From: Spiribacter salilacus
GTDB taxonomy: Bacteria; Pseudomonadota; Gammaproteobacteria; Nitrococcales; Nitrococcaceae
Direction of reading: 5' to 3'
Assembly (NCBI RefSeq): GCF_009649225.1
Contig: NZ_WJPP01000001.1
Coordinates: forward strand, 62,001 to 126,000
Length of the DNA: 64,000 nt
Shown here in pieces: positions 25,311-33,126 of this stretch (within the stretch, counting starts at the first letter, position 1; each line of letters opens with the position of its first letter). The notes under the pieces were generated by a model that was given only the letters and a program-made list of their open reading frames with translations, was not told the DNA's origin and made no database searches. Both the position numbers and the translations under genes were made by a program.

Positions 25311-25725
25311 AGAGTCGAACCGCTGGGTCGGCAACCAACGCGCCGATGGCCGGCGGTTGTGCAACACCGACGTTATCGATGAGGTCAGTTTCGGTTAGAT
25401 CGTTGTTTGGCAAGAAGATGGCACAAACTTCTACAGTGACACCGTTATTGACCAGTCTCTGAATCATCTGTGCAGGGCTAGCGTCTGGACCAATGACCAT
25501 GTCGGAATCATCCACTTCCTCTGTTACGGCTAGCTCACCCGCTTCATCGCAAAGCAAGATTTGCGGTGAGGCGCCGTTTTCCATGGCCTGCATGGTCAGA
25601 ATCAGGGCCATGGCCTGAGTCTGATCCTCATCGCTTGTAATGATGGTGAGCATGTTAGGGTTATTTTGTGCAAAAGCGGGCATGGCCAGTACGGCTAAGA
25701 ACGCAATCGTCAATAGTGCTTTCAT
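25300..25725 (-). CDS. exported DsrE/DsrF-like small protein
   Basis: 141 aa from ATG 25725; an in-frame ATG at 25737 is too close to the AAGGGA ribosome-binding sequence. Residues 1-20 form a signal peptide ending AFA before QNN. The mature part has the DsrE-like alpha/beta pattern (MLTIITSDEDQTQAMALILTMQAME, then LLCDEAG), with single cysteines in LLCDE and VEVCAIF. DsrE-like proteins handle persulfide sulfur; periplasmic members are poorly understood. No partner gene is recognised. Confidence 0.7.
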   Translation of the reverse strand: MKALLTIAFLAVLAMPAFAQNNPNMLTIITSDEDQTQAMALILTMQAMENGASPQILLCDEAGELAVTEEVDDSDMVIGPDASPAQMIQRLVNNGVTVEVCAIFLPNNDLTETDLIDNVGVAQPPAIGALVADPAVRLFTF

Positions 25726-25800
25726 AATAGTAATCATCCCTTGTGTGGGTGGATTGAATAGTCGTTACCAGTAGGCGCCGATAAGGGAGCGGAATCAGTG

Positions 25801-26385
25801 ATGAAGTTACAATCAAAGCCGCGTTGTGCGTGGTGTGCGGGGGTGCCAGAACTGATCGCTTATCACGATACTGAGTGGGGAGTTCCGGAACACGATGATC
25901 AGCGTTTGTTTGAGAAGATTTGCCTTGAGGTTTTTCAGTGCGGCTTGAGTTGGCGGACTGTACTGACTAAACGCGAGAACTTTCGTGCCGCATTCTGTGA
26001 CTTTGATTTTTACCAAGTAGCAGACTACGGTCCCTCTGAGGTGCAGCGGTTATTGGCAAATTCTGGCCTTATTCGCCATCGTGGCAAAATTCAGGCGGTA
26101 ATTCATAACGCAGCAAGAGCGCAAGAAATGGTTTTAGAGCATGGCTCGCTTGCCGCGTTTATTTGGCAATATCAGCCCGACCCGCTCACGTTGCCACCCC
26201 CTCAGTCCGTTACACTATCGGCAGAATCCATCGCGCTTTCGCGTGATCTTAAACGGCGTGGTTGGAAATTCGTTGGACCCACCACCATGTTCGCGCTAAT
26301 GCAGGCAATGGGGCTAATGAACGATCATGAGGTGGGGTGTTTTAGGCGTTCACTGATTCCTGATGCAGGTCAATTACCCCTCTGA
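25801..26385 (+). CDS. tag: DNA-3-methyladenine glycosylase I
   Basis: 194 aa from ATG 25801; the directly preceding GTG is less likely. The Tag pattern is complete: RCAWCAG with the N-terminal zinc cysteine, YHDTEWG with the zinc histidine, the CGLSWRTVLTKRENFR helix-hairpin region, and the C-terminal FVGPTTMFALMQAMGLMNDHEVGCFR with the remaining His and Cys ligands. It removes 3-methyladenine from alkylated DNA. Monocistronic by appearance. Confidence 0.95.
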   Translation: MKLQSKPRCAWCAGVPELIAYHDTEWGVPEHDDQRLFEKICLEVFQCGLSWRTVLTKRENFRAAFCDFDFYQVADYGPSEVQRLLANSGLIRHRGKIQAVIHNAARAQEMVLEHGSLAAFIWQYQPDPLTLPPPQSVTLSAESIALSRDLKRRGWKFVGPTTMFALMQAMGLMNDHEVGCFRRSLIPDAGQLPL

Positions 26386-26432
26386 GTGAAAGCTTACACT
26401 TGAGCCAATGATCGCCATTAAGGGCTCACACC

Positions 26433-27290
26433 ATGCAAAACATGAAGCATCCCCCGGCATTTTGGTTATTTCCGATTGGGCTTGTATTTGCCGTAGCGGT
26501 GTCGTTACTGCCTGGGCAATGGCCACTCTATGTGGTGCTTGGGGTGGCAACAGCATTGCTGGGGCTGCCGCATGGTAGCTTGGATACGGCTGTTGCAAAA
26601 CGCTATCTGCCGCTCGGTAACCCGTTGCGCTTAGGTGGGTTTTTTGCGGCTTATCTTGCGTTGAGTGCTGCGGTAATCGCGGTTTGGTGGCAGGTGCCGG
26701 ATATCGCCTTAGCGGTGTTTTTGGTTTATTCAGCCGTGCATTTTGGTGACGATGTGGCAGCGCGAATAGGGCGCGTTGGCGGCACCGGCTATGGGTTATG
26801 GATTATCTCTTTACCGGTCGTGTTTCAGGCCGATGTGGTGGTGCCGTTATTTGAAATGCTAGGCAGTACGCGGCCAGAATTAATTGTGCGGGCGGCCCCA
26901 TGGTCACTGGCCTTGGGTGGGGCGCTGTTGTTAATGGGGCTGCTCTCTCATCAGTCGCGTGAGGTATCTGATTGGAGAGATCCGCTGCTGCTTGTCGTAG
27001 CGGCTTGGCTACTGCATCCATTGGCCTATTTTATTGCGTACTGGTGTTTTTTGCACAGCCCACGGCACCTCATGCTGGCAGCGCAAGACTTAGGCCTTAA
27101 TAGCTGGGGTGAGAAACTGCGTGCCGTTGCACCTACCACGCTTGCCACCTATGCCTTGGCAATCGCGGCTATTCCATTTCTGATTGGGCTGCCGGCGGAT
27201 GCAATGTTAATGCGGCTAATTTTTGTGGGGCTAGCTGCCCTAACGGTGCCACATATGGTGGTGGAGTTTATTGCCGAGGCGCGCCGATAG
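26433..27290 (+). CDS. blh: Brp/Blh family beta-carotene 15,15'-dioxygenase
   Basis: 285-aa polytopic membrane protein. The four family histidines lie in GLPHGSLD, AVHFGDD, CFLHSPRH and PHMVVEF, expected to hold the catalytic iron. It would cleave beta-carotene into two retinal molecules. In marine bacteria the gene normally accompanies proteorhodopsin and crtEBIY. None of those is in this window, so the retinal-using protein must be encoded elsewhere, or the enzyme has another role. The start may be ATG 26433 or the ATG three codons later. The next gene begins 16 nt after the stop. Confidence 0.88.
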   Translation: MQNMKHPPAFWLFPIGLVFAVAVSLLPGQWPLYVVLGVATALLGLPHGSLDTAVAKRYLPLGNPLRLGGFFAAYLALSAAVIAVWWQVPDIALAVFLVYSAVHFGDDVAARIGRVGGTGYGLWIISLPVVFQADVVVPLFEMLGSTRPELIVRAAPWSLALGGALLLMGLLSHQSREVSDWRDPLLLVVAAWLLHPLAYFIAYWCFLHSPRHLMLAAQDLGLNSWGEKLRAVAPTTLATYALAIAAIPFLIGLPADAMLMRLIFVGLAALTVPHMVVEFIAEARR

Positions 27291-27306
27291 CACGTACGCT
27301 ACTGTG

Positions 27307-28194
27307 ATGAGCTTAACAGTACGCCATGTGTTTCATGCGCCCAGCCACACCTTTTCCTACGTGGTGTGGGACCCGGCAAGCCGCCAAGCCGCTATTATCG
27401 ACCCGGTGCTCGATTTTGATGCCAGCTCTGGCCGCACTGCAACCGATACCGCAGAGCAGATTTTAGCGATTGTTCAAGAAGAACAGCTATGTGTTGAATG
27501 GCTGCTTGAGACTCATGCGCATGCCGACCACATCACCGCTGTTCCTTTTTTAAAAACGCAATTTGATGCGCCGGTGGCCATTGGTGAGCGGATTGTTGAG
27601 GTGCAACAGCGCTTTGCCAAGCTTTTCAACTTAGAAGCCGACTTCCAAACGGATGGAAGCCAGTTCGATCATCTTTTTGCTGATAGAGAAACGTTTAGCG
27701 TGGGTAACATCCCTGCGCAGGTATTCCATACCCCTGGACATACAAGCGATCACATTACCTATGTGATTGGTGATGCCGTTTTTTGTGGGGATACGCTGTT
27801 TATGCCGGATGCGGGAACGGCCCGTTGTGATTTTCCAGCCGGCTCCGCAAAAGCGCTGTATCGCTCCATTCAACAGCTTTTTGACGCACTGCCCGATAGC
27901 CATCGTGTGTTTGTTTTGCATGACTACGGGACCGATGATCGTGAGCCGGCCTTTATGAGCAGCATCGGGGAGCAGCGACAAAACAACATTCATGTGGGTT
28001 CCGGTATTAGCGAAGCGGAGTTTGTTGCCATGCGTGAAGCACGGGATGCCACCTTGCCGATGCCTGCCCTTATTTTGCCCGCGGTTCAGCTCAATATTCG
28101 GACGGGGCAATTACCCCCGCCAGAGGAAAACGGACTGCGTTATCTGAAAATCCCGCTTAATGAATTTGGCCCGTATTGGGGGAGTGATTCTTGA
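27307..28194 (+). CDS. MBL-fold metallo-hydrolase, persulfide dioxygenase-like
   Basis: 295 aa from ATG 27307; an in-frame start at 27271 lies inside blh and is rejected. The metal motif ETHAHADHITAV, later HTPGHTSDH, GDAVFCGDTLF and HDYG match the glyoxalase II/ETHE1 branch. ETHE1-like enzymes oxidise glutathione persulfide to sulfite. Members of this branch often act in sulfide detoxification. No rhodanese is fused or adjacent. It is probably co-transcribed with blh. Confidence 0.85.
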   Translation: MSLTVRHVFHAPSHTFSYVVWDPASRQAAIIDPVLDFDASSGRTATDTAEQILAIVQEEQLCVEWLLETHAHADHITAVPFLKTQFDAPVAIGERIVEVQQRFAKLFNLEADFQTDGSQFDHLFADRETFSVGNIPAQVFHTPGHTSDHITYVIGDAVFCGDTLFMPDAGTARCDFPAGSAKALYRSIQQLFDALPDSHRVFVLHDYGTDDREPAFMSSIGEQRQNNIHVGSGISEAEFVAMREARDATLPMPALILPAVQLNIRTGQLPPPEENGLRYLKIPLNEFGPYWGSDS

Positions 28195-28211
28195 CTAACC
28201 AGCCTGCAAAA

Positions 28212-28240
28212 AGTACTATTAAGCGTGTTAATTTGAGTAC
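28212..28240. promoter_or_regulatory. candidate operator of the toxin-antitoxin pair
   Basis: An inverted repeat ATTAA-GCGTG-TTAAT (28218-28232) is flanked on both sides by AGTAC (28212-28216 and 28236-28240), 27 nt before the antitoxin ATG. Phd/YefM antitoxins repress their own promoters at such palindromes, so this is a reasonable operator candidate. Confidence 0.4.
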
Positions 28241-28266
28241 GATTAGTGGAATGAGGAAAGTTGGTT

Positions 28267-28524
28267 ATGACCAATCTGACCGCCAATGAGCTGAAAACCC
28301 GCGGTGTGTCGGCCATAGAAGAAGCGCTGGTTAACGATAACGAAGCGATCGTTTCAGTGCGCGGTAAGCCGCGCTATGTGGTCATCGCAATCGAAGACTA
28401 TACGCATTTGCGGGATTGTGAGTTGGAGTCTGCACTAGCGGAAGCACGCGCGGACTACGCCGCTGGGCGATTCGTGGAGGAATCTGCTGAAGCTCATGTT
28501 AAGCGGATTAGCCAGCCGGACTGA
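28267..28524 (+). CDS. Phd/YefM family antitoxin
   Basis: 85 aa from ATG 28267, with GAGGAAAG just before it. The N-terminal part follows the Phd/YefM fold (LTANELKTRGVSAIEEAL, then VSVRGKPRYVVIAIEDYTHLR), which dimerises and binds DNA. The C-terminal half is charged and likely disordered until it wraps the toxin. The toxin gene starts 23 nt downstream, the usual antitoxin-first order. Autoregulation through the palindrome upstream is likely. Confidence 0.88.
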   Translation: MTNLTANELKTRGVSAIEEALVNDNEAIVSVRGKPRYVVIAIEDYTHLRDCELESALAEARADYAAGRFVEESAEAHVKRISQPD

Positions 28525-28547
28525 GCGACCGGTAGCAGGTTTGAGGA

Positions 28548-28823
28548 ATGTGCTACACATTGGTTTTCACTCAAAGCTATAACCGCCGAGCAACCAAGTG
28601 GCTTAAGCGGCATCCAGATTTAAAACGACAGTATCTCAAAACATTGCAGATCCTTGAGGTAAACCCTTTTCACCCCTCGCTGCGCCTACATGCCTTGCAG
28701 GGGCGGCTGATGGGGCTATCTTCGGTTTCGATAAATATCTCTTATCGTCTGACGCTCGAGCTGCTGATCGATGACAAAGAAATTATTCTGGTAAATGTCG
28801 GGAGCCATGAGACGGTGTACTAA
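28548..28823 (+). CDS. RelE/YafQ-like mRNA interferase toxin
   Basis: 91 aa of the RelE/ParE superfamily, closest in pattern to YafQ: FTQSYNRRATKWLKRHPDLKRQ at the start, LHALQGRLMGLSSVSINISYRLTLE in the core, and a C-terminal VNVGSHETVY with the conserved GSH and Tyr. Predicted to cut mRNA in the ribosomal A site when the antitoxin is degraded. The gene ends 35 nt from the 3' end of the convergent tmRNA gene. Confidence 0.87.
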   Translation: MCYTLVFTQSYNRRATKWLKRHPDLKRQYLKTLQILEVNPFHPSLRLHALQGRLMGLSSVSINISYRLTLELLIDDKEIILVNVGSHETVY

Positions 28824-28824
28824 T

Positions 28825-28850
28825 AAAAAACCCCGCCGAAGCGGGGTTTA
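28825..28850. terminator. bidirectional terminator between the toxin gene and ssrA
   Basis: A GC-rich 6-bp stem CCCCGC (28831-28836) / GCGGGG (28841-28846) with a CGAA loop has an A run at 28825-28830 and a short T run after it. On the minus strand this is a TTCG-loop hairpin followed by six U, a strong intrinsic terminator for the tmRNA transcript. It also serves the toxin gene. Confidence 0.85.
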
Positions 28851-28857
28851 CTAGGTT

Positions 28858-29214
28858 TGGTGGAGACGGCGGGGATCGAACCCGCGTCCGAAAGACCTCC
28901 ACACCAGGGTCTACATGCTTAGCACCGTCATTATTTTTAGCTTTTTCCTACCCGACGGTCAGGGTATGGAAGCAGCGATCCCGTTATGTTTCGCCTTGCT
29001 GGCCCGGGCTTCCGGCAGGGCTAGCCTGTGTAGTATGCCTGTTCGCCACCGACCACAGGCGATCGGGTGTGAACAGCTCACGGGTTCTTAGGCCGCGAGT
29101 GCGTAGTTGTCGTCGTTCGCAACTAACTTTTTTGCCACATTTTTTACGAGGGAGAGTGACGTCCTCGACATGCACCTGGAGCTTTGCGACTTCCGTCGAA
29201 GCCATGTCGTCCCC
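28858..29214 (-). ncRNA. ssrA: transfer-messenger RNA (tmRNA)
   Basis: 357-nt one-piece tmRNA. The 5' end GGGGACG (complement of 29208-29214) pairs over 7 bp, with one G-U, to CGUCUCC just before the encoded ACCA at the 3' end (28858). The 3' part contains the T-arm GGTTCGATCC. The resume reading frame at 29088-29120 decodes as ANDDNYALAA and stops at TAA; E. coli has ANDENYALAA, which supports a gammaproteobacterial origin. It rescues stalled ribosomes with SmpB, whose gene lies 41 nt upstream on the same strand. Confidence 0.97.
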
Positions 29215-29222
29215 AGTTATCG

Positions 29223-29252
29223 AATAGACAGGGTAGCGCAGTAAAGGTTCAA
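29223..29252 (-). promoter_or_regulatory. sigma-70 promoter of ssrA
   Basis: On the minus strand, TTGAAC (29247-29252) as -35 and TCTATT (29223-29228) as -10 are 18 bp apart. The -10 ends 8 nt before the tmRNA 5' end at 29214. It lies in the short gap after smpB, so ssrA has its own promoter. Confidence 0.55.
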
Positions 29253-29255
29253 TCG

Positions 29256-29747
29256 CTAGCGCGATGGGTGTTTTAAAATTCGGGCTTTTTCGCGTTGCCA
29301 GTCGCGCTCTTTAGTATCGGCGCGTTTATCATGCTGCTTTTTACCTTTGCCAAGGCCAATGTTGAGTTTGGCCCGACCCCGTTTCCAGTGCAGATCTAGC
29401 GGCACCAGGGTATAGCCTTTTTGCTCTACCGCCCCAATTAACCGGGCAAGCTCTTGGTTGTGCAGCAGTAGCTTGCGGGTGCGAATGGGATCGGGGTTCA
29501 CGTGGGTTGAAGCCGTGGGCAGCGGCGGGATATTGCACCCGATTAACCAAGCCTCGCCATTGCGAATAATCACATAGGCTTCCGTTAAGTTAATGCGACC
29601 AGCACGCAGGCTTTTGACCTCCCACCCATGCAGGACAAGCCCGGCCTCGATTCGGTCTTCAATAAAATAGTCAAACCGGGCTTTCCGATTGTCTGCAATG
29701 CTTGCGCTATCGCTTTTGGTTTTTCTTTTACCGGCTTTTTTACTCAC
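29256..29747 (-). CDS. smpB: SsrA-binding protein SmpB
   Basis: 163 aa with the SmpB OB-fold: [31 protein letters not shown] at the start, then NLTEAYV-type sequence, a central [38 protein letters not shown], and a basic tail ending in [15 protein letters not shown] that becomes helical in the ribosome. It binds the tRNA-like domain of tmRNA. Divergent from ratA, tandem with ssrA. Confidence 0.97.
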   Translation of the reverse strand: MSKKAGKRKTKSDSASIADNRKARFDYFIEDRIEAGLVLHGWEVKSLRAGRINLTEAYVIIRNGEAWLIGCNIPPLPTASTHVNPDPIRTRKLLLHNQELARLIGAVEQKGYTLVPLDLHWKRGRAKLNIGLGKGKKQHDKRADTKERDWQREKARILKHPSR

Positions 29748-29854
29748 TGGTCACATTGTATAGGTGACAGGCAGGTTCGCCAATGCAATGCCGAAGATGG
29801 GCGAAGTTTTGTTACCATTTAGTGTTGCTTATATTTAGGGCGGATTTTTTAAAG

Positions 29855-30292
29855 ATGACCACTGTTTCGCGCTCAGCCCATGTGCGCTACTCGGCTGAAA
29901 AGATGTTTGAACTGGTAGACGACGTTCAGTCCTACCAAGATTTTCTGCCGTGGGTAAAGCGTAGTCGTGAGTTGGAGCGTTCTGATGAGGTGGTATGCGG
30001 AGAGCTTTTATTTGCCAAAGCGGGCTTTGAGAAGTCTTTTACCACGCGCAATCTGCGCCAACCCGGGAAAATGATCGAGATCCGTCTAATTGAAGGGCCT
30101 TTTCAGCATCTCGAGGGGTTTTGGCGGTTTCAGTCAATAACCGAAAACGCCTGTAAAGTTTCTGTCGATTTGGAGTTTGAGTTTTCCAATCGGCTTTTAT
30201 CGATGGCTTTTGGCAAGGTGTTTACCCAGGTGGCAGGTACTTTGGTTGATTCTTTTGTGCAGCGGGCAGAAGTGATTTATGGCGGTCGATGA
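29855..30292 (+). CDS. ratA: RatA/COQ10-like START-domain protein
   Basis: 145 aa from ATG 29855; earlier in-frame starts would add a non-conserved extension. The Coq10/RatA pattern is seen in MFELVDDVQSYQDFLPWVKRSRELER, and the FEFSNRLLSMAFGKVF end. In E. coli RatA was described as a ribosome-association toxin, whereas the mitochondrial homologue binds ubiquinone; a quinone-binding role is equally possible. The gene is divergent from smpB and overlaps rnfH by 14 nt, the conserved gammaproteobacterial order. Confidence 0.9.
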   Translation: MTTVSRSAHVRYSAEKMFELVDDVQSYQDFLPWVKRSRELERSDEVVCGELLFAKAGFEKSFTTRNLRQPGKMIEIRLIEGPFQHLEGFWRFQSITENACKVSVDLEFEFSNRLLSMAFGKVFTQVAGTLVDSFVQRAEVIYGGR

Positions 30293-30575
30293 GTCATTAC
30301 AAATTGAAGTGGCCTATGCCACACCCGATCAGCAATGGTTATTGGTGGTTAACGTGCCGTTCGGCTCAACGGTGGAACAAGCAATTCAGTTATCGGGTAT
30401 TGGTGAGCGCTGCCCAGAAATTGATCTTGCCGAGCAATCCGTTGGTATCTTCTCGCAGCTCGTTACGCTGCAAACGCTGGTTACCGACGGCGATCGAATA
30501 GAGATTTATCGCCCACTGCTTGTCGACCCAAAGGCACAGCGCAAGGAGCGGGCTCAGCGCCAGCGTAACGCTTAA
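30279..30575 (+). CDS. rnfH: RnfH family ubiquitin-like protein
   Basis: 98 aa with the RnfH/UPF0125 pattern: IEVAYATPDQQWLLVVNVPFGSTVEQAI, a central VGIFSQLVTLQTLVTDGDRIEIYRPLLVDPKAQRKERAQR. It has a beta-grasp fold, and its cellular role is unsettled. It overlaps ratA by 14 nt and touches the end of bamE on the other strand by 4 nt. Confidence 0.93.
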   Translation: MAVDESLQIEVAYATPDQQWLLVVNVPFGSTVEQAIQLSGIGERCPEIDLAEQSVGIFSQLVTLQTLVTDGDRIEIYRPLLVDPKAQRKERAQRQRNA

Positions 30576-30946
30576 CGATAAAGCGGGTGACCAGGCTCGA
30601 TATATTCGCCTTCAGCGCCAATTAACGCGCCTTGATCGAAATACACGGTCAGTCTTTTTGTGACAGGCTCAGCCTTGGTGCTGCGTGGCTCCAGTTGATA
30701 AACGTAGTCCCAACGATCATCAATGAATGGATCTTCGATTGTGGCAGGGCCAAGGAGAAAGCGGACTTGCCGTTCATTCATGCCCGGCTCAAGCTGAGCA
30801 ACATTCTCTTGGGTAAACAAGGTGCCTTGCCTTAGCTCTGGCTGATAAACAATGGGCAAGCCATCGATGGCGCGTGCACAGCCGGCCAGAAGGATGATAA
30901 TCAGCAGGAATGCCAGGTTTCGGCTGAAGGTGTATACTGTAATCAT
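30572..30946 (-). CDS. bamE: outer membrane assembly lipoprotein BamE
   Basis: 124 aa from ATG 30946; a start further upstream (30994) would overlap the divergent fur start. The signal peptide ends in the lipobox LAGC, with the lipidated Cys at about residue 22. The SmpA/OmlA fold follows: YQPELRQGTLFTQENVAQLEPGMNERQVRFLLGPATIEDPF, then RWDYVYQL. It is part of the BAM complex that inserts beta-barrels; bamA is in the same window at 54591. Confidence 0.93.
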   Translation of the reverse strand: MITVYTFSRNLAFLLIIILLAGCARAIDGLPIVYQPELRQGTLFTQENVAQLEPGMNERQVRFLLGPATIEDPFIDDRWDYVYQLEPRSTKAEPVTKRLTVYFDQGALIGAEGEYIEPGHPLYR

Positions 30947-30992
30947 TCTAAAAAAGCCGTCTTGGTTATCGTTTGTAACTGCAGGAGTCTGC

Positions 30993-31478
30993 ATGGTAAC
31001 TCAGGTTTCAAGCTCGCGACACGCACCATGGGAAATCAGTCAAGAATCTGACACCCTACGCAAAGCCGGTCTAAAGGTTACGCTGCCCCGCGTCAAGATT
31101 TTAGGCGTGTTGGCAGGGCGGGAGCGAGAGCATCTAACCGCAGAAGAAGTGTACCAGCGCTTGCAAGCAGCCGGTGAAGACCTTGGGCTGGCAACGGTTT
31201 ACCGCGTTCTCACTCAGTTTCAAGAAGCTCAGATTGTGCTGCGCCATCATTTTGTGGGCGATCGGGCAGTCTTTGAGCTGAACTCGGGTATTGACCATGA
31301 CCATGTGGTTTGTGTTGATTGTGGGCGCGTTGATGAATTCAAGGACCGCACGGTAGAGCGGCGTTTAACCGACGTTGCCGCTGTATCCGGATATGAAGCG
31401 CTAGGTCATTCACTGGTGGTGTACGGCCGCTGTCCAGAATGTGCCCAATCGCCGCGTAGCGCTACTCCGCTCGTTTAA
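30993..31478 (+). CDS. fur: ferric uptake regulator Fur
   Basis: 161 aa from ATG 30993 with AGGAG just upstream. The N-terminal winged helix is LRKAGLKVTLPRVKILGVL to EEVYQRLQAAGEDLGLATVYRVL. The C-terminal dimer domain keeps the metal ligands in HHFVGDRAVFEL and DHDHVVCVDCGRVDEF, and a second CxxC-type pair near the end (CPECA). It represses iron uptake genes when loaded with Fe2+. The 3' end overlaps recN by 17 nt tail to tail. Confidence 0.95.
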   Translation: MVTQVSSSRHAPWEISQESDTLRKAGLKVTLPRVKILGVLAGREREHLTAEEVYQRLQAAGEDLGLATVYRVLTQFQEAQIVLRHHFVGDRAVFELNSGIDHDHVVCVDCGRVDEFKDRTVERRLTDVAAVSGYEALGHSLVVYGRCPECAQSPRSATPLV

Positions 31479-33126
31479 GCATTTCTTTGGCATGATCCCG
31501 GGTGGCCGGGGTAATCTCGACACCGCCTAGCATTCGGGCGATCTCTTCCAGCCGCTCATTATCGTTGAGCAATCGCATGCGCGTTTGGGTGTGCCCCTGC
31601 TGATGCTGTTTGTCTACCTGCAGCTGTGTGTGCCCTTGGGCGGCGACCTGTGCAAGATGGGTAATGCAAATAACTTGATGATGCTGAGCGAGCAGACGCA
31701 GCTTAGTGCCCACCACCTCAGCAATGGCTCCGCCAATGCCGCTATCTGCTTCATCAAAGATCAGACAAGGAATCTCCGCCGTGCGCGCTGTTGCTACCTC
31801 GATTGCTAACCCGATGCGCGATAACTCGCCACCAGAGGCCACACGCTGAATGGGGCCGGGGGTTTGGTCTGGGTTGGTGCACACATCAAAATGGACCTCA
31901 TCTTGGCCGTGTATGCTGGGTGTGGCGTTAGGGTTGTGAATAACCCGAATGAATAGCGCTGCACCCGGCATCCCAAGTTCGCTTAGCAGCTTGTTCACCT
32001 CGGCGCTGAGGTGCTTGGCGGCTTCTTCGCGTGATTTTGAGAGCCTTGCGCTTGCGGTTAAGTACTCTTGGGTTAATTGGGTTTTCTGCGCATTCAATTC
32101 TGCGAGCCGTGTGTCAGCAGACTCCAGCGCCTCTAAGGTGCCGCGAAGGGTGTCTGCCACTTGTTCTAGCTGGTCAGGTTCGGTCTGATGTTTACGCGCT
32201 AAGTCATTCAGTTGACTGAGTTTTGCGTCTACCTCAGAAAGCCGTTGAGGGTCAATTTCTAATCCATCGGCAAAATGGCGAAGCTGCTGACAGGCTTCTT
32301 GGGTCTGGACCATCGCATTGGCAAAAAGCTCATTTGCTTCCGCGATGGCAGGGTCGCTAGTTTCATGCGGAGCTAATTGACGTTGTGCGTTCGCCAGCAA
32401 CGAGTGGGCTGCCGTGTCGCTATCGTAAAGGCTGTCAAGCACGTGCTGGCAACATTCAATGAGCTCACCTGCGCTTGCCAAGCGTTTTTGTTCTTGATTC
32501 AGTTCGGCATAGGCGGCTTCACTGAGGGCAGAGGCATCAAGCTCTTCAAGTTGATAGCGCAATAACGCCTTGCGATCTTCCTGATCGTCTCCGCCGCCGA
32601 GTTGCTCGATCTCAGCGATGACCGACTGCAGGTGTCCGTAAATTACCTTAATGGTTTGTAGCGCTTCATCATGGCCGGCATAGTTGTCGAGCGTGCGCCG
32701 TTGCGTGGTCGGTTTAAGCAGTTGTTGATGTGCGTGTTGGCCGTGGATACCCACCAACAGGCTACCTAAAGACTCAAGTTGCGAGCGGGTGACCGGGCGG
32801 CCATTGATGCTGCCTTGTGAACGCCCGTTTTGATGAATGACTCGACGAATCAGGCACTGGTCTTCGTCATCGAGTGCCTCGGCGCTCAGCCACCGCTGAG
32901 CCTGGGGGTTATTTGTTACATCAAAGGCAACGGTTACCTCGCTACGGGCCGCGTCGGTGGGCACCATACTGGTATCAGCCCGATCGCCCAAGCAAAGGCC
33001 TAAGCCATCGAGAACAATGGATTTACCGGCGCCCGTTTCTCCTGTGATCACACTTAACCCTTCGGATAACTCAATATCCAAAGAGTCGATAATGGCAAAA
33101 TCCCGGATCGTGATCCGTGTCAGCAT
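31462..33126 (-). CDS. recN: DNA repair protein RecN
   Basis: 554 aa from ATG 33126. It is an SMC-like ATPase: Walker A GETGAGKSIVLDGL near residue 30, long coiled-coil arms across about residues 155-370 (many Leu/Glu/Ala heptads), then the signature VASGGELSRIGLAIE and Walker B PCLIFDEADSGIGG. It acts in double-strand break repair. The start overlaps the end of nadK by 7 nt, the conserved nadK-recN arrangement. No LexA box was recognised in the overlap region. Confidence 0.95.
   Translation of the reverse strand: MLTRITIRDFAIIDSLDIELSEGLSVITGETGAGKSIVLDGLGLCLGDRADTSMVPTDAARSEVTVAFDVTNNPQAQRWLSAEALDDEDQCLIRRVIHQNGRSQGSINGRPVTRSQLESLGSLLVGIHGQHAHQQLLKPTTQRRTLDNYAGHDEALQTIKVIYGHLQSVIAEIEQLGGGDDQEDRKALLRYQLEELDASALSEAAYAELNQEQKRLASAGELIECCQHVLDSLYDSDTAAHSLLANAQRQLAPHETSDPAIAEANELFANAMVQTQEACQQLRHFADGLEIDPQRLSEVDAKLSQLNDLARKHQTEPDQLEQVADTLRGTLEALESADTRLAELNAQKTQLTQEYLTASARLSKSREEAAKHLSAEVNKLLSELGMPGAALFIRVIHNPNATPSIHGQDEVHFDVCTNPDQTPGPIQRVASGGELSRIGLAIEVATARTAEIPCLIFDEADSGIGGAIAEVVGTKLRLLAQHHQVICITHLAQVAAQGHTQLQVDKQHQQGHTQTRMRLLNDNERLEEIARMLGGVEITPATRDHAKEMLKRAE

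Noticed and set aside
28195-28857. Genomic island or prophage at ssrA
   Set aside because: No integrase, transposase or duplicated ssrA 3' end is visible; only the toxin-antitoxin pair is reported.
28858-28930. A separate tRNA gene, because of a T-arm and an encoded CCA end
   Set aside because: It is the 3' tRNA-like part of the tmRNA: the tag frame and the pairing 5' end are present upstream.
30931-30940. TGTATACT as -10 box for fur
   Set aside because: No acceptable -35 at the right distance, and it lies within the bamE coding start; too weak to list.
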